A stretch of DNA of 64,000 nucleotides from Panorpa germanica (Eukaryota > Arthropoda > Insecta > Mecoptera > Panorpidae). Below the pieces are notes generated by a model. It did no database searches. It was not told where the DNA came from and saw nothing but the letters and a program-made list of their open reading frames with translations. The stretch is taken from contig OY783223.1 of the NCBI GenBank assembly GCA_963678705.1, forward strand, positions 3,162,001 through 3,226,000, written 5' to 3'. Positions 51,401-63,215 of the stretch are shown piece by piece. The position numbers were made by a program, and so were the translations under genes. Positions within the stretch are counted from its first letter, which is position 1. Each line of letters begins with the position of its first letter.

Positions 51401-52189
51401 GAATATTTTACGGATTCAGGCATGTCATAATAAACGGAACGGTGATTATTTGGCACAAAATAAGTTTTTATTGATAAGAATACAAAAGTTATGAAATAAT
51501 AAGTATTACAAAAAGAGAATTTACGGTGCGCAACCGTTGAATTGTCACCCAACATCAAAAACTTACTGTAGTAAAAAGATAATCTAAGAAATAATATATT
51601 AAATTACATAAAACATTTATTTTAAAAATGAAAAAAATTTAAAACAACGACAAAAGCAAAAAGAAGTGCATTTACTAACATTGGAAAATATTAACGTCGT
51701 TTGTACACTGACCCTTTTAGGGCAATTTTTACTGGCTCGCGTTTGCCGGTAAACTGCCAGATCAGGACGCTGCTGGAACCTTAAGTCCCTACCACTACCT
51801 AGATTTCAACTGTTCCTTAAAAGACCCAGTGTACACACACAGGGTTAATACAGTGTACATTTGTACAAAATATTACAAACTGGCAGAGGAACACGTTTCA
51901 TAAGAGGCTTATAATCTTTAAACGTAAAACAAGTTGCCTAACTCTAAGTTGGAAGGCGAATGACACTGAATTTTTACAAGATAAAAAGTACATTGTTATT
52001 AATTTTGTAATGTTGTTTCAGATACATAAGATAATGAATAAGAAAACTCGTCGTCAATCTTACAACCGCGGACCAATGGAACGCAATAACAAGGCTCGTG
52101 AAGTAAACGCACGCAACTGCAAACGCAGGCGTTCTGATCACTCCCAAGCGCAAAGAAATTCCCGCGCAAACAACAACAGGAAGTGCTAA
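48499..52189 (+). CDS. TP53INP: TP53INP/DOR autophagy and nuclear cofactor homologue
   Basis: Four coding exons, 48499-48634, 49401-49716, 50542-50872 and 52022-52189, in phase, 316 aa (human TP53INP1 is 240, Drosophila DOR longer). The N-terminus MLSRLTSYIYGG matches the family start. DDNDWLLVE (about residues 32-40) is an LC3-interacting region, with W36-L-L-V39 preceded by acidic residues. Exon 2 has Ser/Arg-rich repeats and the family's second conserved block (SLENLLIEHPR). The C-terminus is basic (NKKTRRQS...RRRSD), like the nuclear/nucleolar signal in vertebrate members. The family binds Atg8 proteins and shuttles between nucleus and autophagosomes; Drosophila DOR is an ecdysone-receptor coactivator. 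The ATG is 28 nt inside an exon beginning at 48471. Introns are loaded with transposons. Confidence 0.92.
48655..49334. mobile_element. PIF/Harbinger-like element in TP53INP intron 1
   Basis: 680 bp with inverted ends (GGTCTGTCTCAGTATGG and CCATACTGAGACAGGCC) and TTA duplications at 48652-48654 and 49335-49337. It contains further internal inverted segments and the block shared with 36770-37077. It fills 680 of the 766 bp of the intron; without it the intron would be about 83 bp. Confidence 0.82.
49740..50453. mobile_element. hAT-like element, CAGAGATGTGC family, long copy
   Basis: 714 bp with ends CAGAGATGTGCG and GCACATCTCTG, occupying most of TP53INP intron 2 (49717-50541). Flanking octamers tgaattat and agtattgt match at 5 of 8 positions only. 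An inner block (about 50195-50275) is the reverse complement of part of repeat A near 30350-30440, pointing to a nested insertion or a shared composite. Confidence 0.65.
51072..51844. mobile_element. Inverted-repeat element in TP53INP intron 3
   Basis: GTGTGTACACTCGGTCTTTG at 51072 is mirrored by AAAAGACCCAGTGTACACAC ending near 51843, with the adjacent GGAACAGTTGA block mirrored too; arms ~35 bp. An extra inner arm lies at 51698 (TTTGTACACTGACCCTTTTA). No target duplication established. Confidence 0.5.
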
Positions 52190-52307
52190 ATACAAAATCG
52201 TGATATAACCTTAAAAAGTACGAGTGTTTTTTTTTTATAATTTATTTATATGAATATTTTTTTATTTGTTAAATGTTTAAATGGACGGGGCATTATAATT
52301 ATTAAGA

Positions 52308-52534
52308 TGGGTTGATCCACAAAAAACATATTGTTGTTACAAACAATTCTCCAGTGGAGATTACGATTGCGGACAGAACTCAGGCAACGAGGGTGCATTT
52401 TTAGGAGGGATCTGATAATCCTAAGTCTATCAATACCAAAAATGACAAAAATAAAGTAGAAAACAACTTAAAGTTGTTTTGAACCTGTGTTGAAGACATA
52501 CTTTATTTGAAATGTTTTTTTTGTGGACCACCCA
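52308..52534. mobile_element. Short MITE-like inverted repeat
   Basis: About 227 bp with ends TGGGTTGATCCACAAAAAAC and a mirrored GTGGACCACCCA, located in or just after the TP53INP 3' UTR. Boundaries approximate; no duplication seen. Confidence 0.4.
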
Positions 52535-55500
52535 GCTTTAGGAGTATAATATATTTGTTTACAGCAGTTTTCTCAGCTACTAAATTTAGTAAAATAAATT
52601 AAGAAAAAATGCAGGTACAAAATATTGATCTCAGTCATTAAATATATTCTGATAAATTTAAAAACATATTTATAAAGAAATTTAAAAAAAACACTTTTTT
52701 ACTTGAGATACTACTAGGGCTTATATATCGACAAATTAGAAAAGGAAAAATACTTTTTTTGTGTCTTTTCATTTTCTATTAATTATAAAAATCATAAATA
52801 TCGACCTAAATTTATGATTTTTATATTGTGCGAGCTATGGTAGTATTGTCCCGTTCTGTCTTATTTTAAAATGTTAACTCAAACTTATAGCCTTAGAAAA
52901 TTTCTCATTCTACTATTTTTCTCTATATATATAAGTTTGTCGCAATAATATAAAAAAGACCGGTCGGTGTATTAAGACAGCCTGCATCTTTTCTGGAAAA
53001 TGATTAAAATGGATATGACAAAAAATTTTAGATATTAAAAAAAAATACAAAATTAAAAAATTATTTTAGCTGCTACTGCTGCTTTTGACAAATATTAAAT
53101 ATTTGTAAAAAATAATACCATTTATAAAATCTTAAATTGAATTAATTTTAATTTTTAAATACTACGTGAAAATGAAATATCATTTTCTGTAGCATGGCGC
53201 TAATTTTAACAGAATTATTAATATTAAAAATAATTTTAAAAGAGAGGTATTCATGTGTTAGTATATTTACTACTTTTGACGCGAAGCTAATGCATTATTT
53301 ACAATTGTGACATCAACACAAATCTTTCCAAAACTAGAAATCTAATTTACTTGTAAACGTGATTGCAATATGTTGATATTAAAGAAATCAATTGAAAGAT
53401 TTACTAATCTATGATTACGGATTTATTTCCGCGCTATTCTTTTCCCTAATAAAAGAGGCGCCTAAAGCATTTCTTTCGACTAATTTTTTTTGCAATATAT
53501 ATAACATCCAAACCGACGTGTTATTTTAGATTTCATACGATACCTTTTAAATTTGGAAAGAATAACACAATTTTTAACACAGCTGGTATGAATATCAATT
53601 AAAATAAGTATAATATAAAAAATATACCTATCTAAAATAACCAAATACTTAATGTTGGAATACGAGACTTTTCAGAGCAAACGGTGATACTATTTCTACG
53701 TCTCGCAAAACTCTTGACAGTATTTTCTGGGTGTGATTACATTTTTAAATTCAATCCATTATAAAAGCCTCTACACACAATCCAGTCTGTTATGTGCAGA
53801 AAACAGATTGGGTTGTATTTAGAGCATTTCCAGAATCTCTATCAAGCTCATATCTTGTAAACTACAAATAATGATTTAAATGTTGTTGGATGGAGGTTTA
53901 TATCCCATGTTTGGTAACAAAAGGTGATACAGGATGTACACAACCCAGAACCTTTTTCATGTTGCACTCACATAAAAGGAATTTTATCTCATGTAATTGT
54001 TTATAATCATGATAAATGAGGGACATTTCCAGGACAGTCTCGTATACCCTTGAATGTTTGGTCACTTTAATAGTTGCTATTAAAAGAAACTTTGACGAAA
54101 TAGTTTATAATTTTAATGCTGGGTGACATGCAGATGATATATTAATAATTGATTATAGAAAAATAAAATAAGAAGATACCGGGACACTATTAAGTCCACT
54201 AGAACGATAAATATGTATAAAATCGTAATTGAACAAGAACTCTAGTTTTATTTGTTTTTCATACAGAGTTCTTAGAGTGAAAAGAGTGCATTTTTTCTAC
54301 ATTAATATTGCACCCCATTTTTTGACCCGAGTTTATATGTAGGTTTGTTTTTATTTTGAAATTTAACAGTAGAGTTATAATCGTAGAAATATGCTGATAT
54401 TAAATACAAACGATACCGTCAACCAGGACGATTTACGATTCTCTAGCTCCGCGTATACTCAGAAAAATGTAATCCACAATATTGCCCATGTATTGTGGAA
54501 TAGAAATACACATATACATATAATTCGGAGATCGGTGCTTCGTCGGTGTAATGTGACGTAAGAAATAAATGACTCACGAAGATTTGTATCTTTGCCAATT
54601 AATAATATTTTGAAATTAAAAAGGAAGAAGAAAATGAGTACAAGTGTGCGAAGAGAAATAAATATTATGAAACGATTTAGCTGAAAATTACAAATGTGGT
54701 GTATCTCCTTCTTCTGAAATATCAAAATAATGTGTTGTCCATTTAAGACAAATAAGTTTTTCGTATAATAATAAAATGGTATTATTTTTTTAATATTTCT
54801 GTGTATGGTATATGATTACAAAAGCTATGTATTAATCATAAAATTTATAAACCTAAATTATATTTTTTTAAATGATTATGTTTATATTATAATAATTTCC
54901 GTAAATTTTATTTTTTATTGATTTAAAATTAGTAAAATAAAATCAATTAAAAAATACAATATATTAATAGTATTTTAAAAATAATAATCGCATTATAATA
55001 ATAGTAAAACAAAAATATTCAACAAAAAAAAAACAATATATATTTTTTGTGATTTTATTTTTAATAATGCACATGTAATTTTAGTAATAAAATTATAAAA
55101 TAAAGAATTTTTTTTCACTACAATATTGTAAAATGTAATACAACTCAAAACACATATAGAAAATGGTGACTAGAAAAAAAATCATATAAAAATCATACGA
55201 AAAAACGTTTTCACTTGTGTGATTTTTATATGAAACCGAAAAAAATTCTAAATAATAAAAGAAATTTTAAAAAATAAATATTTTAGCTTATACATTATTA
55301 AATAAATATCGATTAACCGATTTATTTCAATCTTTTAGAATAATATTCAATCCCTATAAACGCAAACGTAACTGCGTTTAATAGGTTTATTTTTCTTTTA
55401 AATTAATATTATTTTAAACCAAAAATTTCTTAGATTATTCAAAATTTGTACTTATATTACAATAAAAAAAATTATTAATAATCTTTTAACATTAAAAGAG

Positions 55501-57522
55501 TTTTAAAATAAACATCGTAATTTTAAGATTATGAAATTTAATTATAATTGCAAAATAAATTTGAAAAAATTCCAAAAGTGTTCAAAAAAATATTTCAAAT
55601 AAAATAAATTTTTAATTGCTAGGAATGGATACATGAAAATGTAATGTTTAAATATAAGTACAGTGTGAACATATGGGGCATTGTACGAAATTTTAACACA
55701 GACAAATTTTCGCAAATTCTGATGGTCTGCGTTAAGATAAGTACAAAATAAGGTGCAGCCCAACGTTTAAAAACGTCCCAGTAAACACTAACGTAGTATA
55801 AGAATTAAAATAATACATTTAAACATATATTTTATGCAAATACTGTTAATAAAATAATGTGTACCGAGAATAAATTATTTCGGAGAGATTGTAGATTAAT
55901 AAATGATGAAAATTTGTGTCCATAATGTAAAAGATCATGGAAAAATGTATCTGTAAATGGTTTTGTGTATTAAATAGATATGTTTGACTGGTTTTTAATA
56001 GAAAAAAATGTTTTATGCTTTATTGAATTCTTTTGTGTGTGTAGATGAAAAAGATTTGATTAATCAAATTAATATTGAGTTAGAAAAACCTACAGAAAGT
56101 ATTGAGTACTATTTCATTAATGAAAATTTCATTCATTTAAAGCTATTTTAAAAAGGGCTAATTTTTTATAGAAACAACATACGAGGATGACTCAAAAAGT
56201 AACAGCTAATTAATAATATGTTAAGAAACAATTTGAACGAACACGTTTCATGGTATATTATCAATTTTTTGTTATTATCTAAGTCTTATCTCAATGTAAA
56301 TATATTAATAACAATATTATTAACAATATTAGTAGCCATTAAATAATTAAAATAACTACAAGTGTATAATAGCTAAAATAGTACTAGTTTATTTTAAAAT
56401 AGAACTTACATTTTTAGAATATTATATAATAGTAATAAAAATACAAAACGCAAAGAATTTTAAAATAAAAATGATCTCATTGAAAAATCCAAATCAATAT
56501 ATTTTATTTGTTTATAAAATTATTTTTAAAATTGCATTGCTATAGTTTTATAAACAATTTATAATAATAAATAAAAATGAAATCCAAATTAAACTTATAT
56601 TCTAAAATAAAAAATCCAAATTCAAAGTAAGAGAGATATCGATAAATCTGCTCAGAATAATAATACAAAAGTGTAAAGATAATGTTGTTGATTCAATATT
56701 TAAGAAGTTTTTCGAAGGACTTGAATTAAAATATAAATTTTAAATATATAAAACTTTGTGCTAGTTTTACAGTTATACAAAAAAAAAGATTATAATTCAA
56801 AGCACTAAGGAATCGATGTTTTAGTTCAAAAACCCCCTTCAAATATAAAACCGCAACATATGCAACACTACAACGTATATTATTTTGAACGCATATTATT
56901 TATCGATTTGTTTGACCATTTATAAAGAAATGCCTTCACCAAAAAAGAACTACAAATCCGTGATACAAATTTAAAAAACAAAAATACACAAAATAAATTT
57001 TAAGTTCAAAATGTACCTTAAACAAATCTCATAATTTGAGTAATTTTATTTGAAAATGAATTTATTTCAAAAAGTATTAAAAAAAATTACAACAATAACA
57101 AAATATGGTTTAATTCATATATATTTGTTATTCTTGTAATTAATATGAAAAAATATTGTGTGATTGAAGTAAATTTGTAAAAATAAATCAATATAAATGT
57201 TGTCAAAATGAATGTTAGTGAAAATCAAAATAATTTTAAATATAATTCAAATTTGCCTCCAAATAAAATTGTCGTAGGGTAAAAAAAATACTTTTACTTA
57301 AGGGTAAAAGTAATTGAACTGAATTTAAGCAAAAAAAATATCAAACATTATTAACAGTGTATGGTATAATACCGATTTGAATAAGAACAAAATATAATAA
57401 AACCTATTAAAAAATGTTATCCTCATCAAATAAAAATAATTTGTTAAAATAAACACTTTTTTTATTATATACATTTAAGGACTTTGCTAATTATTATTTT
57501 AGACTTTTTGGAATAAGTCGCA
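52535..57522. other. 5-kb AT-rich spacer
   Basis: Very AT-rich, many A and T runs, no splice-flanked frame, RNA gene or element end recognised. Its left part may be a long TP53INP 3' UTR. Confidence 0.5.
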
Positions 57523-57720
57523 ATATTGTAGAAAATATTAACAATTAAAATAGTCAATTTTGATTTTTTGGTTAATCTTTAAAAGGATCCAAAGTTATAA
57601 AAAAAAGTCTTGCGTGTGATATCATATGCGAAGAATTACCTTCTAACCCTTCTATGCTTCATAAATCGTAAGCAATATATATTTCAGAACTATTTTTTAA
57701 ATCTTATATCTACAAGATCT
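57523..57720 (+). repeat. Old diverged relative of the main MITE family
   Basis: Alignable by eye to the left-central part of the family (ATATTAACAATTAAAATAGTC, AAAAGGATCCAAAGTT, GTGTGATATCATATGC, TTCATAAATCGTAAGC) at roughly 70% identity. This shows an older wave of the same lineage. Ends are not recognisable. Confidence 0.6.
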
Positions 57721-58260
57721 TTAGAGGATCACGAACTTTAAAGATCAACAAAACTGTCATTGCGATATAACGAACTAGAGAACATGCAACAAATTTTGTT
57801 TTTAAATAGAATGCAATAATTCGAACTAAAATCAATACAACACATATGCAACACCTCATGTGTATTTTAATAATTTTAGTAACATATTTATTGATGACCA
57901 ATATTGGTAAATATTGCGTTCAAAAAATTAAACTTGAGATACATATTCAAAAAGCAAGCTACACAAATTAAAAATCTTACCTAAAGCTCAACACAATTAA
58001 CCTTGTTTGTAGATTATTTGTCACAAATGTCTTTATGACCTTCACGAAATTTAACTTATAATTAAAGAACAAGCTCTACACTCAATAAAATACTGAAAAT
58101 TATAATATTAATAATGTTATCAGATACGTGCCAGTTTCAAGTTCAATTAAAAAACTAAATGTTCCTAACCTAAAAAACAGAGTGGATCGTTGTGGCGCCG
58201 AATTATCTTTAGCTTTATAATTATATAAATTAGCATTATTATAAAAATATAACATATATA
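57721..58260. other. Upstream region of the BtpA-family gene
   Basis: Presumed promoter and 5' UTR. A GC-rich patch GGATCGTTGTGGCGCCGAAT at 58184-58203 stands out near the start; no TATA box assigned. Confidence 0.4.
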
Positions 58261-59638
58261 ATGCAACGATTTAAACAAATTTTTGATAAAACAAAATGCG
58301 CAATTGTTGGAATGATACATATTGATGCTCTGCCAGGTAAATATATTAATTTTAGGTTAAGCTAATCATACGCAAATAGTAAACATAATTAATTTAATAT
58401 ATAGTTTAATTATTAGGTTAAAATATAGAAAACACACTTACGTTTTAAAGTCAAAACATTAACATAATCAAATTATTAATCTAACTCAAACACTACTTTT
58501 CTTTTAAAATAAATTACATGTTGCACTGATAATTGACATATGTGGACATATGCAATATGTATCATTTGTATGGCTTAGGTCACGTGGGTGGAAATGGCGG
58601 TATTTTAAATTTATTCAAAAATTTTAAGGTACCCCAAGATATGGAGGATCTGTTCAGAAAATAATTGATAAAGCACTCAAAGAAGCAGAAATTTATGCAG
58701 AATGTAATATTGTAGGTAATATTTATACACGTTCAATATTAATTTATTTAAATCGTAATTTATTATAAGACAATCAAGGCACAACACTTAAGAATTACCC
58801 ATTTTGAATTCTATAATTACCATTTATGTATACAGGACGCTGTTATGCTAGAAAATATGCACGATATTCCATACGTTCAATCACAAGAATTTACACCGGA
58901 AACAACTGCAGTTATGACAGTGGTATGCAAAGAGGTTCGAAAACAACTACCTTCTAAAATTAAATGTGGAGTACAGGTAAAGTTTAATAATAAAATTAAG
59001 CAAAGATCACAACCCGCACTTATATAGCTAATTTATTCTATTCTAAGGTTCTAGCGTGTGGTGCCAAAGAATCGCTTGCAATATCTTTAGCTTGTGGCTT
59101 AAATTTCGTACGCGTGGAGGGATTTGTTTTTGGTCATGTTGGTGATGAAGGACCCACATGGGCTTCCGCAGGGCCATTACTGAGGTACAGAAATCAAATT
59201 GGAGCGCAAGATATCTCGATTTGGACTGATATAAAGAAGAAACATAGGTATTTTATAATTATGTATACTTATAATATTTAAAGCTAAAGAAACTATACTT
59301 TCTTAAACAATTTTAGTTCACACGCAATAACAAGCGATGTGTCTTTGCTGGAAACTGCTAAAGCTGCTGAATTCTTTCTTACTGATGGACTAATTCTAAC
59401 TGGCACCGCAACAGGAGATCCAGCAAATTCTGCTGAGTTAACGGAATTAAAGCAACATTGTAAAACTCCAGTTATTATTGGTTCTGGAGTTACAAATGAA
59501 AATGTGCATGAGTATTTGTCAGCGGATGCTCTTATTATTGGTTCTTATTTTAAAAAGAATGGATATTGGGAAAATGATTTAGACTCAGAAAAAATTAAAC
59601 AATTTTTACGAACTGTTCATCTAAGGGAAACTAATTAA
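58261..59638 (+). CDS. BtpA/SgcQ-family TIM-barrel protein
   Basis: Five exons: 58261-58336, 58629-58711, 58836-58976, 59048-59247 and 59317-59638; 273 aa, the usual length for the family. Motifs: GMIHIDALPGTPRY at 17-30, the NIDAVMLENMHDIPY core at 52-66 (Asp54, Glu59, Asn60), RVEGFVFGHVGDEG in the middle and PVIIGSGVTNENV near the C-terminus, as expected of a TIM barrel. The exon 2 donor must be GTAGGT at 58712; the stronger-looking GTAATA 4 nt later gives a frameshift. The family is named after cyanobacterial BtpA (photosystem I biogenesis); animal members (like worm F13E9.13) have no established reaction. No clear mitochondrial presequence is seen. Confidence 0.9.
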
Positions 59639-59646
59639 GAAGTTTA

Positions 59647-59769
59647 CAGTGTGGTGCACTAACACTTTCTCGCTCTTATTACTCTAAGATCCAACTAATC
59701 CTCTAATTACTACTGTTACATACATAAAAGCGAGAGAGATAGTTAGAGCAACAATCCGTCCACACAATG
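59647..59769. repeat. Short inverted-repeat element after the BtpA gene
   Basis: CAGTGTGGTGCACTAACACT and CTTTCTCGCTCTTATTA at the left are loosely mirrored by AAAAGCGAGAGAGATAGTTA and CCACACAATG at the right. A hAT-like MITE is possible; no convincing duplication. Confidence 0.35.
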
Positions 59770-59802
59770 ATGCAGTGAGTCAGGTGTTAAATTTTATATA
59801 AA

Positions 59803-60431
59803 ATGGGCTTGTGTCCTATGTCTTAATTTCTATAAAAGTGTACTACATATTGATAAAGTGGGTTACTAGAACCTCAAATGTTCAATTATTTTTTAATAAC
59901 TCCTTATATGTTAGGAGATATTAACAATTAAAAAAGTCATTTTGTCTCTTTAATTATTAAAGGGATTCAACGTTGTACACATTCCAACTGCATGTGATAT
60001 CACAATCCTTGTGTAAGGTTACCAAACTTACAGCTCATAAATCTCTGCTATATGTATTTATATATCAAATATTATTTACAGCTATTTCAAGGAACAATAA
60101 AATTTCAATATCATGTCTGCCTTAGCAGGATTATATAAAATAAAAACTTATTATTCTTTGGTTTGACTTGATTATTTGACTACCAACAGCTACAGAACAT
60201 TACCACAGCACTGGCCTACTCAACAAATAACTGACGTTAAAATGCATTTCACGTCATACAAATATGGTCGACCATTTCTAGCGCTAAAACTACAATTCAA
60301 ACTTTTAATTGCTATATCTCCGTCAGTTTTTAGATGTTTAATAAAATAGACACGCCAATACACATTTATTAACATCAATTTCAATCAACAATTGAAAAAT
60401 CGGTCACTAAAAAGTGAGGACACAAGCCCAT
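59803..60431 (+). mobile_element. Main MITE family, copy 10
   Basis: 629 bp with intact termini, between the BtpA and DDRGK-like genes. The right flank is TA; the left flank reads AA, so the duplication is imperfect. Confidence 0.88.
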
Positions 60432-60806
60432 TACTTGCAGCCATATTGTTATAGGCAACCTGGCAGGACTGTATTTCTCTTTTAATAATTATCTATAGAA
60501 ATTGTATTTTGATTAAATGAAAGAAATTAACATACTAATCACGCAGTTGGACCTGGTAGTACAAGTGAAGAGAATAATAACCAAACCCCTGATATAGATG
60601 CAATACCTTTAACAAAGAATTTTCTTGCATATTCATTTTACCTATTTTATATTCCAAATTTCACTGTTTTATCAAGTTTTTTTAAGTTAGTTAATTGTCT
60701 GACGCATTTATAAAAATGCATCACGCATTAATGCAAGCAGCAATAATTCTATAATCATTGTCTTTAGTTACTATTATATGAATGTTTAATTTTTTGTTTT
60801 GACTTG

Positions 60807-61607
60807 ATGAAATGTAAAATCAAGTTAGTGAAATATCTATTCAAATGTTTCACATTATTTTCCCAAAATTCATCAAAAATGTTAGACCTAATCAGAACAA
60901 TGTCAAATGAAATAATCCAAATCCTAGCGATCATAAAGAGTGCGATAACTTTCAAAGATATATTTGTATTCATCATATATATGATCATATCGGCGTTCAT
61001 TTCTGTCCAGATAGCAAATTCTTTGGAAAATTATTTTAAACGAAGAAGAAACCAAAATTCAAAAACAGAAGCACCTCATGGAAATGAACATTCTACATCT
61101 AAATTGTGGTCAAAAATATTTGATAAAATCAATTTACAAATACATAGACAAGAAATTGTTGAAGAAGAACCGAAAGATCGATTGGAATTAAAGAAAAGTT
61201 CATCAACAAATATGCTTAAGGTCATAGAAACTGAGAAGAGAATGCTTGCAGCACTGTGTTACAAATTAAACGAAGATAAAACTGAGGAACGTTTAATGAG
61301 TAAATATGTAGAGGAAGAAAAACTGTCTGAAAATCTTTCGCTGAAAGAAAACCCCGATAAAGGACAAAAATACAACGATTTAAGAAATGCTATTATTTTA
61401 TTGTGCGCTGGATGTGAGAAAATGACCATCGTAAACAGGTTTGAAATATTTTTGGAACATATTAACAACAGCAAAACAATTGATCTACAAAATATAGCTA
61501 ACCTTTTCCAATTATCCAAAAAGGATATCGTTTACATAGTTAATATTTTGCTACGTGAAGGGTATGTAACACGAGTAATTGAGGAGGTCACAAATGTGGG
61601 CGTTTAA
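60807..61607 (+). CDS. Membrane-anchored protein with DDRGK-like C-terminus
   Basis: A single uninterrupted frame of 266 aa from ATG 60807; a second ATG at 60879 (MLDLIRTMSNE, better context) gives 242 aa. A hydrophobic segment, FVFIIYMIISAFISVQI, predicts one membrane anchor near the N-terminus, followed by RRRNQNSK and a charged Lys/Glu-rich middle. The last ~50 residues (FEIFLEHINNSKTIDLQNIA, then LREGYVTRVIEE) align by pattern with the winged-helix of DDRGK1/UFBP1 (VVxLEDLA...LTGVIDDRG), an ER-anchored adaptor of UFM1 ligation. The literal DDRGK is absent (VIEEVTN instead). It is intronless, so it may be a diverged retrocopy or lineage-specific paralogue. The assignment is an inference. 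Confidence 0.6.
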   Translation: MKCKIKLVKYLFKCFTLFSQNSSKMLDLIRTMSNEIIQILAIIKSAITFKDIFVFIIYMIISAFISVQIANSLENYFKRRRNQNSKTEAPHGNEHSTSKLWSKIFDKINLQIHRQEIVEEEPKDRLELKKSSSTNMLKVIETEKRMLAALCYKLNEDKTEERLMSKYVEEEKLSENLSLKENPDKGQKYNDLRNAIILLCAGCEKMTIVNRFEIFLEHINNSKTIDLQNIANLFQLSKKDIVYIVNILLREGYVTRVIEEVTNVGV

Positions 61608-61714
61608 AAATTTAAACTTAAGATCACAAATTCATATTTTGTAATATACCATTATTTTAAAAGTATTTTTATTTTTTCATATTGACATTGTTCGATCTAA
61701 ATTCCTGTTTATTA

Positions 61715-61720
61715 AATAAA
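61715..61720 (+). promoter_or_regulatory. Poly(A) signal AATAAA
   Basis: Canonical hexamer about 110 bp after the stop of the DDRGK-like gene, supporting an expressed transcript end. Confidence 0.55.
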
Positions 61721-62078
61721 CGATTTTATATTGATTTTAAAGTATTTTATTATATTTTTCTTGCAATAACTTCTCGCCAAACAAAGTTAGAGGTTCTTTC
61801 CAAATAACATGAATATAGCATAGGACCATTTCTTAACATGGACTTACCGATCTATATGATATATATTATCTTTGTTTGTATCTGACGTACAGAGCAATTT
61901 AAATTTAATTTTTATAATAACATGTAGTAAAACTGTGTGATAAATAAATACAAAATATTTTTTTAAATAAACAAAAGGTGATGTGGCGAATATATAAATT
62001 TAAAATTGTTATTACTATTCTTATAAAACAGAATAAGTGACAACACGTTAAGTTTAAGTGAACATTAGAAAATTTAAA
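61721..62078. other. Spacer and 5' UTR of the SLC35D-type gene
   Basis: 358 bp, AT-rich, presumably holding the promoter and 5' leader of the transporter. Confidence 0.45.
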
Positions 62079-63059
62079 ATGACTGGTAATATACGTGTTA
62101 GTGATACCCTGGAGGGTAGTTCTTTATTATTTAAACAAATATGTAGTGCTCTTTTTTATGGATTTTCATCTTTAATGATAACAGTTATAAATAAGACAGT
62201 TCTAACCTCATTTCATTTTCCTTCATTCCAAGTACTGGGACTAGGACAAATGGTTGCTACTATATTATTGTTATTTATAGGAAAGCAGAGTAACATAATT
62301 AAATTTCCTGACTTGGAAAAATCAACTTTTAGTAAAATTTTTCCTCTGCCTCTCATATACTTGGGTAATATGGCTTTTGGACTTGGTGGAACACAATGGT
62401 TAAGTCTTCCAATGTTTACAGCATTAAGAAGGTTTTCTATATTATTTACAATGATTTTAGAATTAAAAATTCTTAATATACATCCTAATAGAGGTGTGCA
62501 AATAAGTGTTTATGCTATGGTGCTTGGTGCTTTCATCGCTGCAAGCAACGATCTCTCCTTCAGCTACGTTGGATACACCTTTGTAATGCTGAACAACTTT
62601 TTCACAGCTGCAAATGGAGTCTTCATGAAAAAGAAGTTAGACTCTAAGGAACTAGGAAAATATGGACTTATGTTCTATAATGCTCTGTTTATGGTAGTAC
62701 CAGCCACAATCCTTGCGTGGGCAATGGGTGATTTAGATATGGCTTATCAGTACAACGAGTGGACAAATCCAATGTTTGCTGTACAATTCTTCATGTCATG
62801 TGTAATGGGCTTCATACTTATGTACAGTACAATTTTATGTACGTTATACAATAGTGCTCTAACTACAACAATAATAGGATGTTTAAAAAATATTTGTGTT
62901 ACCTATATGGGGATGTTAATAGGTGGGGACTATGTTTTCTCGTGGATTAATTTTATTGGAATTAATGTTAGTGTTGTAGGAAGTCTTTTATACTCATATG
63001 TGACTTTTAGGAAAACAGAACCACAAAAATCACAACTCCTAAAGGTTGATACCGTTTAG
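62079..63059 (+). CDS. frc: SLC35D-type nucleotide-sugar transporter
   Basis: 326 aa in a single exon from the first ATG (62079, context aaaATGa); the frame stays open upstream but without an ATG. About ten hydrophobic segments fill the protein. VINKTVLTSFHFPSF near residue 35 followed by VLGLGQM matches the SLC35D1/D2 signature, and GTQWLSLPMFTALRRFSIL (about 104-122) and TTTIIGCLKNICVTYMGM are the later conserved loops. Members (Drosophila fringe connection) carry UDP-sugars such as UDP-GlcNAc, UDP-GlcA and UDP-Xyl into Golgi/ER for Notch glycosylation and proteoglycans. The C-terminus is hydrophilic and cytosolic. The symbol is by family; SLC35D1 versus D2 specificity cannot be read from sequence. 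Confidence 0.92.
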   Translation: MTGNIRVSDTLEGSSLLFKQICSALFYGFSSLMITVINKTVLTSFHFPSFQVLGLGQMVATILLLFIGKQSNIIKFPDLEKSTFSKIFPLPLIYLGNMAFGLGGTQWLSLPMFTALRRFSILFTMILELKILNIHPNRGVQISVYAMVLGAFIAASNDLSFSYVGYTFVMLNNFFTAANGVFMKKKLDSKELGKYGLMFYNALFMVVPATILAWAMGDLDMAYQYNEWTNPMFAVQFFMSCVMGFILMYSTILCTLYNSALTTTIIGCLKNICVTYMGMLIGGDYVFSWINFIGINVSVVGSLLYSYVTFRKTEPQKSQLLKVDTV

Positions 63060-63215
63060 AACAGGTTCCTAACAGTTTGTAACAAATACCTTATTAGAGC
63101 TAACTATCAGAGTTAGTTAGCTCAATTACAAACTGTACTGTATTTTATTGTTTATATTTTTTACATTTATAGTAAAAATATATTATTAAAAAGCCTGTTG
63201 TATTATTTTACGTAT

